The notes beneath the pieces were generated by a model. The model made no database searches. It was given only the letters and a program-made list of their open reading frames with translations, and had not been told where the DNA came from. This document shows, in pieces, positions 36,601-50,850 of a stretch of 64,000 nucleotides of DNA. Every line of letters starts with the position of its first letter. Position 1 is the stretch's first letter. This stretch comes from Neodontobutis hainanensis (lineage: Eukaryota; Chordata; Actinopteri; Gobiiformes; Odontobutidae). The position numbers and the translations under genes were made by a program. Where the stretch lies: NCBI GenBank assembly GCA_024349245.1, contig JALDNG010000020.1, forward strand, positions 6,340,001 to 6,404,000. The letters are read 5' to 3'.

Positions 36601-38810
36601 CTTAGTGCTGAGTGGAGATCCACTGACCCAGGCTCACAAAGACAAGCCCAGTGGGAGCCTATAACCTCCTCTCTGCACAACAGGTATCACTTCCATCACC
36701 CAATAAGTGTGCATTCAAATGAAGAAAACTGATATGCAGATTAGTTGTTGCTCTGTCAACCACCTATTGCATGAAGATATTTCTGTATGTACAAACAGGA
36801 TTGGGCACGTAGTCAGCTCTGAGATGTGGAATAACCCGTACAAAGCTTGTGCATTTACAATATTCATTTTGACACTTGCAGATTAGGATGCAACAGACAT
36901 CCTGTGGTGCTTTTTATTAACATATGCCATCCTACCAGGGGGTCGGTCTTGCTTACCAGAGCATCACCAGAACTGGAAAAAACTATTTATCAAATCGACA
37001 CTTCTTCTGTTGCCATTATTTCCTGCTTCAATGTTTCCCATCTTGCAGCACAGCACTACACAAATACCAATTTAACAAGGAATATCTTAACTCAAAAGAG
37101 TATCTTGAAAATATTTCAGGCTATAAAAGGGCAACATGGTTTATTTTCACATGGTGTAGGTTGTTTGCAAGATTTGTCTTAAACACAGCCGTGAAGGTAA
37201 ATCTAGAATAAATAACCAAAGTAACGGTTTGGGATCTATGCATTTATCATCTGACTTATTTATCACAGTATTAAAGATGGTGAACGTGCTCTTAAGGGAT
37301 TTGTAAATGAGAGAATAGTGTTTGAGGCTTTCCCACAACTGGAAATGAGAAATCGGGAAGCTCTTATATGCCTCTTTCCTAAACTCATTTTTAATTGAAA
37401 TCAGTTTATCATCTTATTCTGACATGATGCCATATTTTGTTGTTGATAAGTTTCCATCTCATTACATTTTTAAGCCTAATTTGTATCACTGTGCTCCCGT
37501 ACACTGACCTCCAGTTTACTTTCAAGGATGTATTGACTTTGATTAATGAGCCAAAATATTTTTTTGCTGCCTCGGGGGTATACAGCATAATGACGCATAA
37601 ATGAACATCCTTGTTCTAACATTGCTTATTAGTGGATTTTGAAGTTTTACCTGTAAACTTATCATTTAAATTTAACTATTAAGCAACACAAACTTTAAAC
37701 GTGTGGCCTTTAAATTACTCATATTTCATATTACATATTACATATTTTCTATATTTATTGGGCAACTACTATTTTCATAAGCCCCTCGTTTCCTCAGTGG
37801 AATGGTTTGGTACAGTTAACCCCTAAAGAAGCACTCATTTCCATTGTTCTTGGTTTAGAGAGTGGCATCTTTGACATAAGCAATGACGTTATCTAAGTGC
37901 CACAAATGTTGTGTCTCTATTGGGGATATAATATTTGAAGCAGACTTTTTGAAACTTGGATGTATTGTCAATATTAAATATAAGTAAGAGTAATCCTTGG
38001 GTGTAGAAACAAGATGTGCTGGAATACCCGTTTTCCAAAATTGAAATTCATAGAACTGCACCAATTTCCTACGACTTATAGATGCTTGTGATTAATGCCT
38101 TTGTTAACAATAAATGCAATGTTTTGATTCATGAAGCAAGAGCAGGTCAAAATCAACTGTTTGAAAAATGGAAACATCACATTATTTATAACATTTAGCA
38201 TGTTTTCTAAGAACAATACGTGTTATTTTATATTTCCGTTTAATGCTGTTACATTTGCTTTTTATTTTTGCCTATTGTTTTTTGTTTTGTACCATCCGGG
38301 TGGAAACAAGGCTTTGGTACTTTTGTGGGTGGCCGAGGAAGCAGTTGCACTGCAAACTAAGACACGCATGCAAACAGACACAGCAACAGCAAATTAAGAA
38401 AAACCTCTTTATCAATCTCGCAACGCTGCAAATCAATAATGCATCCAAAAGTATGATCATGCTGCAAATGCACACAACTCATGCAAAAAGAGAAACGCAC
38501 TGCAAATGACAAACTACATTAAGTCTTTACTTAGTTAAGTAGTGTAAATGCTACTTCCCTCCTGTCATTGGTGTGCTTAGTTGACTGGTTGAAGTGGTTA
38601 TGTTTGGCTTTTGTTAATCTTACTGTAAAAAGTATAGCTCACAATTATATAGGTACACATTTGACTGTCAGATTCTTTTGTAGGTAATGATGGCCCAAAG
38701 GATGGACTACATGTGTATAGCCTTTATTTACAGCCTATAGCATGCATGTCATGAGCTACTGATTACATTTTCAGTCCAAAAAGTAGTAGAAGAGTATAAA
38801 TATTACTTAT
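27620..38810. other. Gene-poor stretch with possible regulatory islands
   Basis: No exon or RNA gene is recognised. GC-richer or homeodomain-core-rich segments at about 28130-28330, 32270-32700, 33470-33680, 35250-35420 and 36010-36130 stand out from the AT-rich background and are candidates for conserved enhancers. That is judged by composition only. Open frames here are short and unlike known proteins. Confidence 0.5.
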
Positions 38811-38814
38811 TATA

Positions 38815-38930
38815 ATTTTATTATCATTTTACTTTATTATCCCCATTATGAAATTCACTGTTAGCAGCCACCACCAGGGGGCATCCAGCATGTTTTTGCT
38901 GTTGGTGGGGGAAACCGGAGTACCTTGGAC
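38815..38930 (+). repeat. Interspersed repeat, copy 1 of a diverged pair
   Basis: This matches 50729-50850 in the same order and direction: a TTTATTATCCCC stretch, then AGGGGGCAT, ATGTTTTTG, GTTG-TGGGG, AAACC-GAGTACC. The copies differ by many substitutions, as old dispersed repeats do. The family was not identified. Confidence 0.75.
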
Positions 38931-41900
38931 CTTCTTGATGTGAGGCGACCAACACGAACATTTGATCTTACACAAATTGAACTGTAGATCATAAAATAGC
39001 CCTGTGTATTGTAGTAAAAAAAATAAACAATGTAAATTTACAAGTCCAATTTGTGCATTATTTAGATTTTTCTTTGTCAGTAAGGAAAATAAATTTTAAT
39101 ATAATAAATAATATTCACACTCTACTGGTTTGACATTGCCTATTGAAAATAACTAAATGTAAATAGATAATTAAAGTTATTTATGTCCTGGGATAATGTT
39201 GATATCAGGCTCTCAATAAATGTGAGAAAACTGTGGTGCTAAGCGCTGAGGAAAGAGTAAGGCTTTAAACTATTGATGGCTGTGTTGTTGGAGCTGCTAA
39301 AATAATAGCTGTGTTTGTTTCATGACTGCACCAGACTTTTGTTAGGTTTGATGTGACTGGCAAAATAAATGATCACCGGTCAAAAAGCTCAAATAAATAC
39401 TGTCGGACCAACCACAGTTTAGATTTGATAGCTGATTTGTTGCAGGGGCCAGTAAGACTAACAAAAAACAAAACTTGTCATGCTAACAACCTCGACCAAG
39501 CGTACCAGCAACAGGTCAGGAGCAAGTTCAGGAGCAAGAGATATGTTGAGGCAGAAGCGTCCATTTGTCATTGAATAATGCAAATTGCGCAGATAGCGGG
39601 CCTAAAAAGGACCATCTAATACAAATAAGGGCTACAGAGATGTGTTAATGTCACACATTGCCCTAATAGTGTTAAAAGTGTTTCAGCTGACCATTCCTAC
39701 ACAATGAATTTGTTCTCAGAGCTGTTTAAAAGCTGTTTTTTTTATGTTATTAAGTTTTAAATTAACAATCATCTCATCGCTTATCAGACATCTCCAAGGA
39801 AACCAAGATGACCAGGTTTCCTCTGCTCTCCTTATTAATGGCAGGCACAAAATTAATCAAATCGGGCCTTCTCTCTGAAGCATAATCTCTAGTAAGTAGC
39901 TGATTGGCCCTTTGACATTTCCATATTTGTTCTGCATGTGTGTATTGGTTGCGTACGTTTTTACATTGTTATCCACGCTGCAGGGTAAAAACAGCAGGAG
40001 AAGTCAGGTACAGTTCCAATGTTAGGGTTAATACTGTAGCTTGACATTTATCTTTGACTAATGCATAATAGTACATTATCTCCAATTAATGAAATGTAAA
40101 GGTTTATTAGTTTATAGAACACTTGTTATCACTAAACATAAGCATAAACTAGCTCCCCCAAAGTTTAATAGAAACTGCATAAGAAATCTCAGACAAAAAG
40201 CTCACTGTGAGATGCTCATGTTTAAAGTAGAACTGCTGATTGCTGATTTATTGAAAATCAATAAATTTTATTTGCTTTAATAGCCAGATAAACATGCCAT
40301 TGCTTACCTCCTTTTTAAAAAGCTGGAGACTAGAGGAACTCCATAATGGTGAGACCCTGTGTCCCTCTGTAGCTCCCTTCTCAGCCCAGTCACGTGTACC
40401 AAGACCAGCATGTTTTGTTATTTTCACACATGCTAAGACAGGGACACACATGTATAATGCTGCAAGCTTTTGTGTTTTATAGAGTTGTCAACACTGCATC
40501 ATTAGCAGTGAGCCGGATACTGGTGGGTGGAAGATGACAGTGGAGTGGAGCTTGTTGTCTTCACTTAGCTCTATCAGCACAGACTGAAGGAAAATATCTT
40601 GAGCTTGTGTGCAGAGTTCAGTTTCAAATGAGTAAATATTTCTTAGACAATACGAGACAGCCAGTGTCAAAAACATAGGACAGAACAGTTTTGACCTCAA
40701 CCTGTTATCTTTTTACACATCTTCTCAAAACAAAACAAAAATGACACAATATGAAGGCATTTATAATGACTAAATTATTTATAATAGCACAAGCATTGAA
40801 ATATTAAAAACACATTTAAATCTACTATAGTGGAACGTAAAACAAATGATAGAGCATTAATTATGCCTCGGCTGTACCCCAGAAAAGTCTTTCCAGAAAA
40901 AAGCTGTTTTTATGTGAGTAGTGTGAAAGCAATGTATATGTAATATGTATGTAAATGTAATGTAAAATGGAACAAAGGCATTATTCTGCACAAAGCCTGA
41001 GTTAGATGGTAACTACATACAGGTGATGCTGATCACAGCAGGCTGTCAAAAGAAATCCCATAGAGATGTCTGGTGCAGTGGTAACTCATGCCTGTGCTCT
41101 TGTTCCTGCCCTGCCAGCATGCTCCCCTGAGGTGTTCCCATACAGTTTACAGTTCAGTGGTCAGGGTGTGTTCATTGACTTGTGTCCTCTGCCTTGCTGA
41201 CACAAACCAGAGGCACACTAGATGTCATAAGTTGTCACATAGTGCAGTATTTCTGAGACATTGAGTCATGGGGGCAGATACTGCATTGCATAAAGATGCT
41301 TTAGATAGATAAAAGATAAAAATAAAAAAATCTAAATGTGACAAACAAGCTACATGTATACTCAGATTGATGTTTTATTTATTTTAAACGTCAGTGTTGT
41401 ATTGTTAACCACAGGAAAGGAAGTGATCTTAAGATGGATGAGGCATGTACCAAATGGTTTATGGATCTCAAGGGGGAAGATCCATCAGTAATGCCAACAG
41501 GGTGTTACTAGTGATTACTGGTGAAAGGAGCTTAATTCTAGAGTTGTTTCTGTATTAGAAGCTGGACCATAGCCTGCACAAGCTTTTTCAATGCACACTT
41601 TTTACATTAAAAACAATTATTATAATTCTTAGGGACATCATTGATGCTTTTTATTTATTTATTATATTATTATTTATTTATTGTATTTAATGGTATACTC
41701 TTTTTTAGTTCATACAAAATACCTAAAAATCGAGAAGTAAAGTCTGTAAAGTAACTGTTATTGAGTATATAATAGCAGGCAGCAGTAATGCTAATTTAAT
41801 TGTGGAGGAATTTTAATCTTCTTTTTTCCCTTGAAAAACAAGCTTTTGCCTTAAAGAAAAAATATATTTTTTCCACTAATGAGCGAATAACTTCACTTGG

Positions 41901-44900
41901 TGAGCATATGCATGAATTTTTACAAAGAAAAAACTCATGAATAAAGGACAAAAACAGCACTGCGCTCTGATCAAGGAAATAAAGCAAATGGAAAATGGCC
42001 AGATGGAAATCCCACATGGCCCAAAAGAACTCATTAGGAAACATAGAATCAATAGCCTGATTGTTAGCTGCAAGCAAGAATAGGCACTGGACAAGGCCGG
42101 TCAACTGGCTTACTTTGGATCCCTGCACAAAATCCAGCTCAAACTTTCTAGTACCTTCCACCATCTTCACACCTTATAGTCTCTCTGAACCCCTGCCCAT
42201 TGATCCGTGTGACTAACCCGCCCTGGTTTAGAGCACATCTCTTGTTACAGTATATGGGCACAGGAGGGGGATTTATTCATGTGCAGAGGATGTTTTCATC
42301 CAATTCTACCCAGCCAATTCCCACTTCCTTGAGACATCTTTAATGTAAAACCACTACTCCTTCAAAATAAAAACACCTGGTTGTGGGGTGATCTGAAGCA
42401 CGCCAACTAAATTGTTCAAGTCAAAAACAAAAAAATTGAATTCAATTTTGTCTTTATTGAGACATTTAAAGTTTTGCCTTATAAGTAACAACAAGCCAAA
42501 TAAATTATACCTGGACACCAATAATCTTGACCGTAGGGTTTACTCCAGTTGCCTTATCCCTATCCTGGCTACATGGCATTTAGAGTTAGACAGCTTATCA
42601 AACTGAATGGCAAGTAGTCAGATGTGAACTTTACCAACCAAAAGGGGAGTGGAGAACTTACATGTTTCTGCTTCAAGGTGAGACTCTATATGCTACTATC
42701 CAAAGCATTTTCCAATCTGGATTTATAACTCACAAAATGTTCCCTCTTCATCCTGCACCTTGGAATATCTGACTTGTACCAAAACACATGTGTTACCATC
42801 AATCAAATGGAAGACAGCCATCAAATTTCTACCTGCTGTGGGTCAGATTGCTTCAAGTTTCATCATGTCTTGGCGTTCACCTTGACTGAGTCTCTTGGAC
42901 CTTGAGAATATGGCAGTATTCCGCAGTTAATCATCTGTAGTACAGCTGAGCTCCACACATCATTCACACAACTCTTTAAATGTTTTTTTGTCTGTTGCTT
43001 TATCTGCATCACTTCTGTTTACTGCTTCTGAGCTTTTAAGAAGATCCAAATAGCCTGCATGACTAAAATGAATGCTGTTGAGCATGGCAGATATAAATAT
43101 AATAAGAAAAGGTAGAGGCTTCATCAATGGCAATCACCTTACATTTAGTGCAAGGAGGTTGGTTGTATCAGAGTGGATACAAATGTTCTTTTGAAGATGC
43201 ACAGTAATCGCATCATTGACACTGAGTTATTCCTGGGGTCATGGCCAATCAGCCAGAGCCCTGCCTAACTCCTCTATCTGCACACTTTGCCTAAGAAGAG
43301 ACTACACTCCATTAAGTCCATCCTCCCTGTCAGTTCCAGCGCTAAAAGCTTTCCTCAGTGACCCCCACCCACCATTAAGCCATCTAGTCCATATCTATAG
43401 TAACTCCAGAACTTATTTACTGCCAAGGGACAGCATTAAACTCTCCTGGTGTTTTGCACAAATGTCATATTTTCACTTCCTGTCAGGATAGTCTAACACC
43501 TATAAAGGAGGCCATATTACTTTAGTGTAACGGGACAATTGTACTGCTGGCATCACAAACAATAAAGAAAATCTATTCTGGAATTGGGAAATGGCAACAA
43601 AAACACAGTCTGCAATGTATCGCTGCCAGAAAAAATAAATATAAACTGGACATCACTGCACTTAATTAAGTTGATCAGACAATCCAAATAACTACACACA
43701 CATAACCTCACAGCCAATTAAATTTCACCTCCTTGTCTTTTTAAGAGTAAGTTCCACACGGTCTCAGTGGGCTGACTGCTGCTCTGTAAAACAATTTTAA
43801 ATCTCCAATAAATGATCATCAACTTGTGTTTATTGAAGACTGCTGCAGTGTACAATAGTAAACTAGTGACTCTGCACAAATAGAACCATCTGCGATCTGA
43901 AGTTGGAAAAATCAGTTCTACAGATCACTAAGTCTAGGTGAAATTTGTCCTTTTGTGTTTTAAAACGTGATTCAATCTAAAAGCTTTCAATTTGTGTGTA
44001 TATTAAATAATCTTTTTTGACGCAGAACGGTAACCGAGCGCTGCAGCTGGATTCTCACGAGATTTGTAAATTATCAAACTCATGAATCTAATTCAAAATG
44101 ATCCAAACAAAGTATTTACTGTCCAAACTCTGGCCTAAGCGGCTTGTTTTAGATATGAAGATTAGGCGGCTGTTTTACAGTTATGAATGTAAAAGTACAT
44201 GGTGCTGCTTTGATTGAATAAAACAGCGATCCAGGTATTCATTTAAAGTGCCTGCCCTTTTGCAAAAGCTTTCAATGGGAGCCTCAGATGGTACTGTGGA
44301 ACAGACTATGTACTGTACTGTTCTATCTGGCAGAGTCAGGTTAGCAGAATGGTACCTGTTAGAAGTACATTTGTAAATTCTATTAATGTCACCAATTTAA
44401 GTATACCATTTGAAAACCTTTATAGAGAAATATCCATGTTTACTGACCACTGTGTCCAAGTTACATTAATATGGGCAATTAAAATGTTCCTTTTGTTCTG
44501 TAAAGCTACTCTTCCACAAGAGCCATGGCATTTTAACAGGTGCACTCGCATGTATAACATTGCACTCACTTCTCCGAAAAGCTATCCTTGTCAAACTCTT
44601 AACATTTTAACACCAATTAGTACTCAACCTTTCTCCACCAGCATGGGAAACAGTTTTTCGATGAGAATAAGTGTAGGGAAGGAGAGCTTACACAACTAAT
44701 AGTGCAATAAAAGGATAGACACCAATTTGAGGAGGCCTTATCACCTGTGGGGCCACAAGGGGCAAGAAAGCAACCCTTTGCACAGTGCGCTTTGGGTCAA
44801 CACCTCCTGAAGCAATGGAGATAAGGCTGTGCATGTGTGAAAAGAGCTTAGAGAAATGAACAGAAAGCATTGCAGCATGTTGCTCTTGAAGTGCTCCTGT

Positions 44901-47900
44901 TTAAAATCGAAAGCATTGTTAAGACATCACGTACAGTGGATAATAGTGTACTGCAATTAATTTAAATATAATTATTCATACATTCACATAATCAGCTAAA
45001 CATATCATATGACAACATCAAACACAAAAGATTCCATGAATTTTAGTTTTAGACTAACAGAAAGCATTTCATTTTTTGTTGTCTGAGAATCAATTTACAT
45101 AATTTTGACCTATCATACACATGATTTTTATGTTTTAATTTCAAACAACAGCTCACTTATAATTTGACTATGCTCAGTACTATAAACAATATATTTTTGC
45201 AGTCACTATTTTTATATTTTGGATACAACTGTTCTCCAAGGCACAGCTATATGCCAGACACACACTTTACACTTGTTTCAATTCTGTAGTTACTTGCCGA
45301 CTAAAAGGCACATATTATTTGCTCACAAACTCAAACTGACCTGAACAAAATTAGACATTTCATCAGTGAAATATTGCATTTGAATGCTGAATGTCATGGC
45401 AGGTTTGAGGCTATGATCTCCTCAACTCTTTTACTCTGAAATCTAAACGGCTGCCAGATGATGCAAAGAAAGTCTTCCTGAAGGGTAAGCATTAGTGACA
45501 GAGGAGTAGAGAGACAGAGTGAGAAAACATAGTGAGAACGTGCCAATGAGGTTATAACGTAAGAGAAAAGGCCAATTCAGTCTGACATGGGGCAGAATGA
45601 CAAGTGCTGCTAAAAACAGAGCACAGGCGGAAAAGCACTTCAAAGAATGATTGGCATCTCATTCCTTTGCCTTCTCTAGTGCAAATAAAGTCTAATGTAA
45701 CAATTTCAGCAAGCCTCAGTGAAAAGGCAAATAATTCTGGTGTGCGTACTCAGCGCAGGACACACAGTTTGATCCAAAACCAAACAAAGATGTGCATAAT
45801 TTCCACAGTGACATTTCATGAGAACAAAGTACTAAAGCAAGGCCTAGTTTGACATGAGCATTACTGTGTAAAAGCTGAATATTTTCCCTCTTTTCAAACA
45901 TTCATTGTGGACTATCTCCACTGTTGCTTCCCTGTAACCCTTCAGGCAGAGTATAATTTGAATCATCTGTCTGATTAGTACGACCTTGGGAACTGGCTTT
46001 TCTTTCCACAGGGTAAATGAGTGCAGCTGAAGTTTCGTCAACAACCCCTCGGAGCAAGTCTAGAATATGTTAATTAACTCATTGATTGAGGTGGGTGGTT
46101 CATTTTAAAAGCAGAAGTCCAGGTCTCTGGTGTGGGAAGACAATCTAAAAAAAAAAAATGCTGTGCATATCAATGGCTTGCATCAGTCGCTTCAACAAAA
46201 AGCTACTGCTCAACTCCAAGGACAGATTTATCTGTTTTTCATTGAGGTCATAGAATTCACCAATCGAGGGTGTTATGTTTGTATTTTTCTTGAATTAATT
46301 AATTGATATACTGTATTTTTTTGTGAATTTATTGAGGCTATACAAGAGGAGGACTGAGTTCATTTATGTAACTGGGTTATAAGTAACACCTTTGCCTTTT
46401 ATTTTTAGATATGGCACACTGGAAAGTCTGAGAACATCAGTCAGCTTACTCAGCTATTACTTTGTTTGCACACAAAGCACTAAAAGAATTGAACTGAATT
46501 TTATAAAAAAGTCAAGAATATATGAAGTAGGACATTTGTTTTGTGTCAACCAGTAGGTTTTGCTATTTGCGCTGTAGCTGAGCTCCCATGAGAATCCATC
46601 TTGACCTGTTTCCATTAAAGTATTCACAGCAGCATTGACAGGTCTGGACATGTTTTTAGTTTCGGGATGTAGCGAACCGTTATGAAGGTAAACAATATGG
46701 CACTGTTCTGCCTGGAAAAACTTGTGGTTGATGTATATGATCTAGGATATTTTCAAACCTAAAAACCGGGACACTTGAAACGATACCATTAGCTTTAAAA
46801 CAGTTTTACAGTCTACAAAACGCAGCATATTCATTACCATGTAGGCTACATTTCTCAGACTTTTGTATTTTATTGTTCCTGGAGCTCCTTTGGATTTATA
46901 ATTGGCATTGACGGTAAAAAAAACGGGACAATGAAGAGGGGAAAACTGGGACATTTTAGTGTTTTTGCAGATATCCACTGGGACACTAGCCTGATATACC
47001 AGACTGTTTTTCTTTTTACAAAAGCAAAACATTCTGGTCCCTTTCTCTAACTCGACTGTTTTGTTCTGCTACCAAGAAGCCGTATATTTCTGCTCTTGTC
47101 TCGGTTTTGAATAACCAGCAAAGAATAAAAACAATGAATCTGCTCTGTTGTCCGCTCTACTGCTAGCCATGTCAACTAGCCTTCACTTTTTTTGATTAAC
47201 ATTACACCCTTGAAAGCAACAGGGTACCAGACTGACTTCTTTATATAGAATCGGAAAATAGTTAGTTGCAGTTGGCCAGGCTACCGGGACACGGCTCCCA
47301 GGCTCCCACTAGTTTAGTGGGAACCCTTGGTCCTGTGGAACAGACATGTCTGGGGAGCAGTGCTATCTTGCAGTGTCAGGTTAAGATTTTGCTGCTTTCC
47401 ATTGTTGTATTGTATTGTATTAACAGAAGTTAATTGAAAAGTGTGGGAAAAAACTAATGTTTTAAAATGGTTTGTCCGCCACACATTGGGGAAATATACT
47501 GATTTCAAATAATGCATATACCAGTCTGAATTTAATAATGTGACGGAGTACGTTCATCAGTGCCTTCTCACACATACACAGTCACTCGCTCCTTTCCCTG
47601 CATGTTTATTTGTTCATTAATTAGATGTGCTATTAAACGCCTTTTCCATTTCCCTGCCGTTTTAACGTGCACACTTGAGAGTGTCTGTCCATTTATCTAG
47701 GCTCCTTATATGCAAACATTCAAACACACACAGTCCCTTCTCTCTCCTGCAGCTCAGCCAAACCGAGTCACAAGTTCCTGGTTGTTTAATGTAGGCTAGC
47801 GCGGTTGTGGTAAGTACATGACTCGTGAATTCCATAACTTCTCTAGTGTGCATCAGGAGGGGTGGCACTGCAGCTTTCAAATTACGTACAGCATCTCCAT
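38931..47900. other. Gene-poor stretch
   Basis: No gene is recognised. A segment at about 46730-47330 has several repeated phrases (actgggac, taccagactg) and may be a decayed transposon. ORFs such as 41796-42170 on the minus strand lack any known family and show no splice context. Confidence 0.55.
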
Positions 47901-48080
47901 CAGGGACGGATTGGAGAACTGAAATCCACCAGGAGTTGTCTCACAGTAGTGGCCCCCTTCTGCTAGCCTGGCCCCTGGACGCGGTGGCGTGGGCAGTGCA
48001 AAATAGTCCACATCACTTGACAAAGAACTGATAAATTTGGGTAATGTTAGTCTGGGGGAACACATCCTGAATAGTGGTTT
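47901..48080 (+). mobile_element. Candidate hAT-like transposon end
   Basis: The segment begins cagggacggattggagaac and continues aatccaccaggagttgtctc and a cccc-rich stretch. The opening is close to the CAGGGGCGGACTGG type of end that I know from fish hAT-derived elements. The far end and target duplication were not found, and a SINE begins within about 1 bp of the assigned limit. Confidence 0.4.
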
Positions 48081-48081
48081 A

Positions 48082-48320
48082 GGGGTGCACATTACAGAGT
48101 GGTTAGCACTCCTGCCTCACAGCAAGAAGGTTGTGAGTTCAAAACCTGGCCGACTCAAATATTCTCGGCCTACTCCGGTCTTTCTGTGAGGAGTCTGCAT
48201 GTCCTCCACGTGTTACTGTGGGTTCTCTCCGGGTACTCCAGCTTCCTCCCGCCGTCCAAACACATGCATGTATAGGTTAATTGGAAACTCTAAAGTGTCC
48301 TGAATAAATGTGAGCAAGAG
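48082..48320 (+). mobile_element. tRNA-derived SINE
   Basis: A tRNA-like head carries an A-box-like gagtggttagcact (48097-48110) and a B-box-like tgagttcaaaacc (about 48134-48146). A body of the widespread fish type follows: gaggagtctgcatgtcctcc, gggtactccagcttcctccc, acatgcatgtataggttaat. The bases after it lead to an AATAAATAAATAA-rich tract near 48380-48402. No intact tRNA cloverleaf is present, so it is not a tRNA gene. Confidence 0.8.
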
Positions 48321-48402
48321 GGACCCACTCAAAAACAAGATGATTCATCTCAAGGGATTTATCCTCACAAAAAAATGTGAATAAATAAATAAATAATAAG
48401 TC

Positions 48403-50265
48403 AATAAGCAACCTAGCCCCTATTTTCCTGACTATTTAAATAAAAAAAGTTTAATAAGCCCTGTGACGATTACCCATGCTAATGTGTTGGGAACATTTCC
48501 TTAAAAAGTGCAAGTTGATAGAGATATTTTTAGTTATTTAAATTGGTCTTTCAACGGGTGTCATCCATCATTTTAAATAAAAGCAAAACTCACTTAGTTA
48601 TAAAGATGCTCAGATCAGTCTCAAGGTTATAACACATGCAGTTTATGGTGGATTTTCAGATCTTTAGTTCTGTTTTTCTTTTTATGTTACTGTATCTGTC
48701 TGTTGCTTAGTCTATTCTTTAATGATTTAACAGTGAACTAAAAGATGTTTGTCTGACCATCCTAAGAGGGCAACTTCAACATGAAATGATCAAGTGTGTC
48801 ACAGTAAAGTAAAACATTTGAATCTGATCACTGGCATGCTGTCATTCCTGTCAGAGTATGAAAATAAGCAGACTTTTAATAAGATTTATCTTTCTGTACA
48901 CATAGACATCTTTTAATTTGTGGGGTTTGTTCTTGTTTACAGCAGTGTTTACTGAGATGTGCATTTTATGAGGTTTTGTCTGTCTAATCCAGAAAATGAG
49001 TCACAGCAAGACGCTAAAAAAGACATAAATGCCATCTTAAAAAGAAGTCTTTTAAATCAGGCATATTAGGATTGTAGCCATAAGAAACAAATAACCATGG
49101 CAACCAGGGCAGCCATGGCTGTAATAATCATAATATTCAATTATATTTATTTATAATGTCCTCACCATGCCATGTTCCATAAAAAATCAGTTCAAAATAT
49201 GCTCCCCCAAATATAAACGTTCAGGGCTCTTCAAAATGATTACATTTGAATGGCAGCCAAATGACAAAATGCACTTATCTAAATAACTCAAATTATAACA
49301 CAATTTAATCTGATTTTAGCTTGTACTGTTTGACATTTATGTAGTTTTCATTTTTATTAGTGTGTTTTCACTGGCCCCAGTAGTGAACTTACACAACATG
49401 TAGTCCATGTCACTGGTCCTGTCTGCATCTCCAGTACCTCAGAGAACCTCATTTTTTAGAACACCAAACATTACCTTTAAACTTTGGCTGTTTGACCCAG
49501 ACAAACCCACGACTGATCCAGTACAAACCAGACTTAAATCCAGGACCAAAGCATGAATAAACCAAGACTAATTCAAGGTTGAACTTCAAATAGTCAAGTA
49601 AACACAGCTCGGTATGTTACACAGAACAAGACCAAGATCCATTTCCAAAGGCAGATGTTCTCTGTATGAACGGCTGATGTTCAGATTTGCTCAGGAACAA
49701 GTCAGCACTGTTCACACTGAGAGCACTTCTCCTCAAAAGCTGATTTTGGCCATCTGGGCTGAAGCATTAAGGGCAAAACTCTCCAATGCAGCAATAGCGC
49801 CATCTATTGAAAGAGAAATGTAAAGCAACCCTCTGTTTCAGCATGTGATGAGAGAGGCTGCTTAAACATACTGCATGGACACAGGTTTTAATTTACTGTA
49901 ATTGTTCAGTTTTTTTTTGTGGATTAATAATTTTTATTTTTACTTTTTTACGAATAATCATTTGTCTACTTAAAATCTTTATTTTAACCTTTCTTATTAG
50001 ATTGAATGTCAAATTTAATGCCTTGCACTTGTATGTGGCAATCAAGAGCTGGGTGTAGCACTTTAATATGTTGCTTTGATATTTTTTTACATATCACTAG
50101 AAACCTCTAAATTGGTGCTAATTTATATAGCTATTTTGTTTCAGAACTAAAGGTATAGTTGCTGTTGGTAATGCATGCTTTGCACATCTTGGAATTAGTA
50201 GGGTACTATTATTGTAGCAAAAGTATTTGTTAACACAAACTAAGATTTGTTTGTGTGTGTGTTTG
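48403..50265. other. Intergenic, no gene seen
   Basis: AT-rich sequence. No exon, RNA gene or repeat is recognised. The small open frame at 49614-49823 has no family resemblance. Confidence 0.65.
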
Positions 50266-50269
50266 TATT

Positions 50270-50510
50270 AAGACAAGACAAGACATGTATTTTTGTATAG
50301 CCCAATATCACAACAGCAGCCGCATCAAAGGGCTTAACAGTCTGCACCAGACAACATCCCCTGTCGTTAGACCCTCCCTCAGGGAAAGGAAACACTCCTA
50401 CAAAATAAACTCAGCCGGGAAAAATGAAACGTTGGGGAGAACCAAGGAAGAATCTTCTCCCAGGATGGACAGGCCAGGCAATAGATGTGTCCAGGATAGT
50501 TGAAAGTAAC
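50270..50510 (+). repeat. Widespread teleost interspersed repeat
   Basis: Phrases such as tatagcccaatatcacaac, gttagaccctccctcaggga, aaggaaacactcctac and cccaggatggacag are familiar from a repeat found all over teleost genomes. The copy is diverged, and its class (DNA or SINE-like) is not certain to me. A (GT)n tract lies just upstream at about 50248-50265. Confidence 0.65.
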
Positions 50511-50728
50511 ATAGAAATACAATAATAACATAATAAGTGTAAATGATATATACAGATTTGTCTGTAATACAAATTTTGGGTATCAATATCTGTGTGCATA
50601 TTGCAATTTGTGTGTGCCTGTAAGTCCAAACTGAAGGCCACAACACAAAAACAACACAGGACTGCAGCAAAAGTATTGTGTGTATGTAGAGTTTTGTGTG
50701 CAAGACTTAAGACCTTTAGCAGTTGTGA

Positions 50729-50850
50729 ATTTTATTTGATTTTATTTTATTATCCCCGTTGAAAAATTTCTAGCCAGCATGCTCAGTAGGGGGCATTTAG
50801 AATGTTTTTGATGTTGATGGGGCAAACCAGAGTACCTGGATGGAACCCAC
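50729..50850 (+). repeat. Interspersed repeat, copy 2 of a diverged pair
   Basis: Partner of 38815-38930, with the shared blocks in the same order: ttttattttattatcccc, agggggcat, gaatgtttttgatgttgatg and agagtacctgga. It lies about 220 bp downstream of the preceding fish repeat. Confidence 0.75.

Noticed and set aside
46730..47330. Possible decayed transposon with repeated phrases (actgggac, taccagactg)
   Set aside because: I could not find terminal repeats, target duplications or protein-coding remnants, so I list it only as a note on the region.
48082..48160. tRNA-like A and B boxes
   Set aside because: The flanking body is that of a SINE and no cloverleaf with anticodon arm can be drawn, so it is not a tRNA gene.
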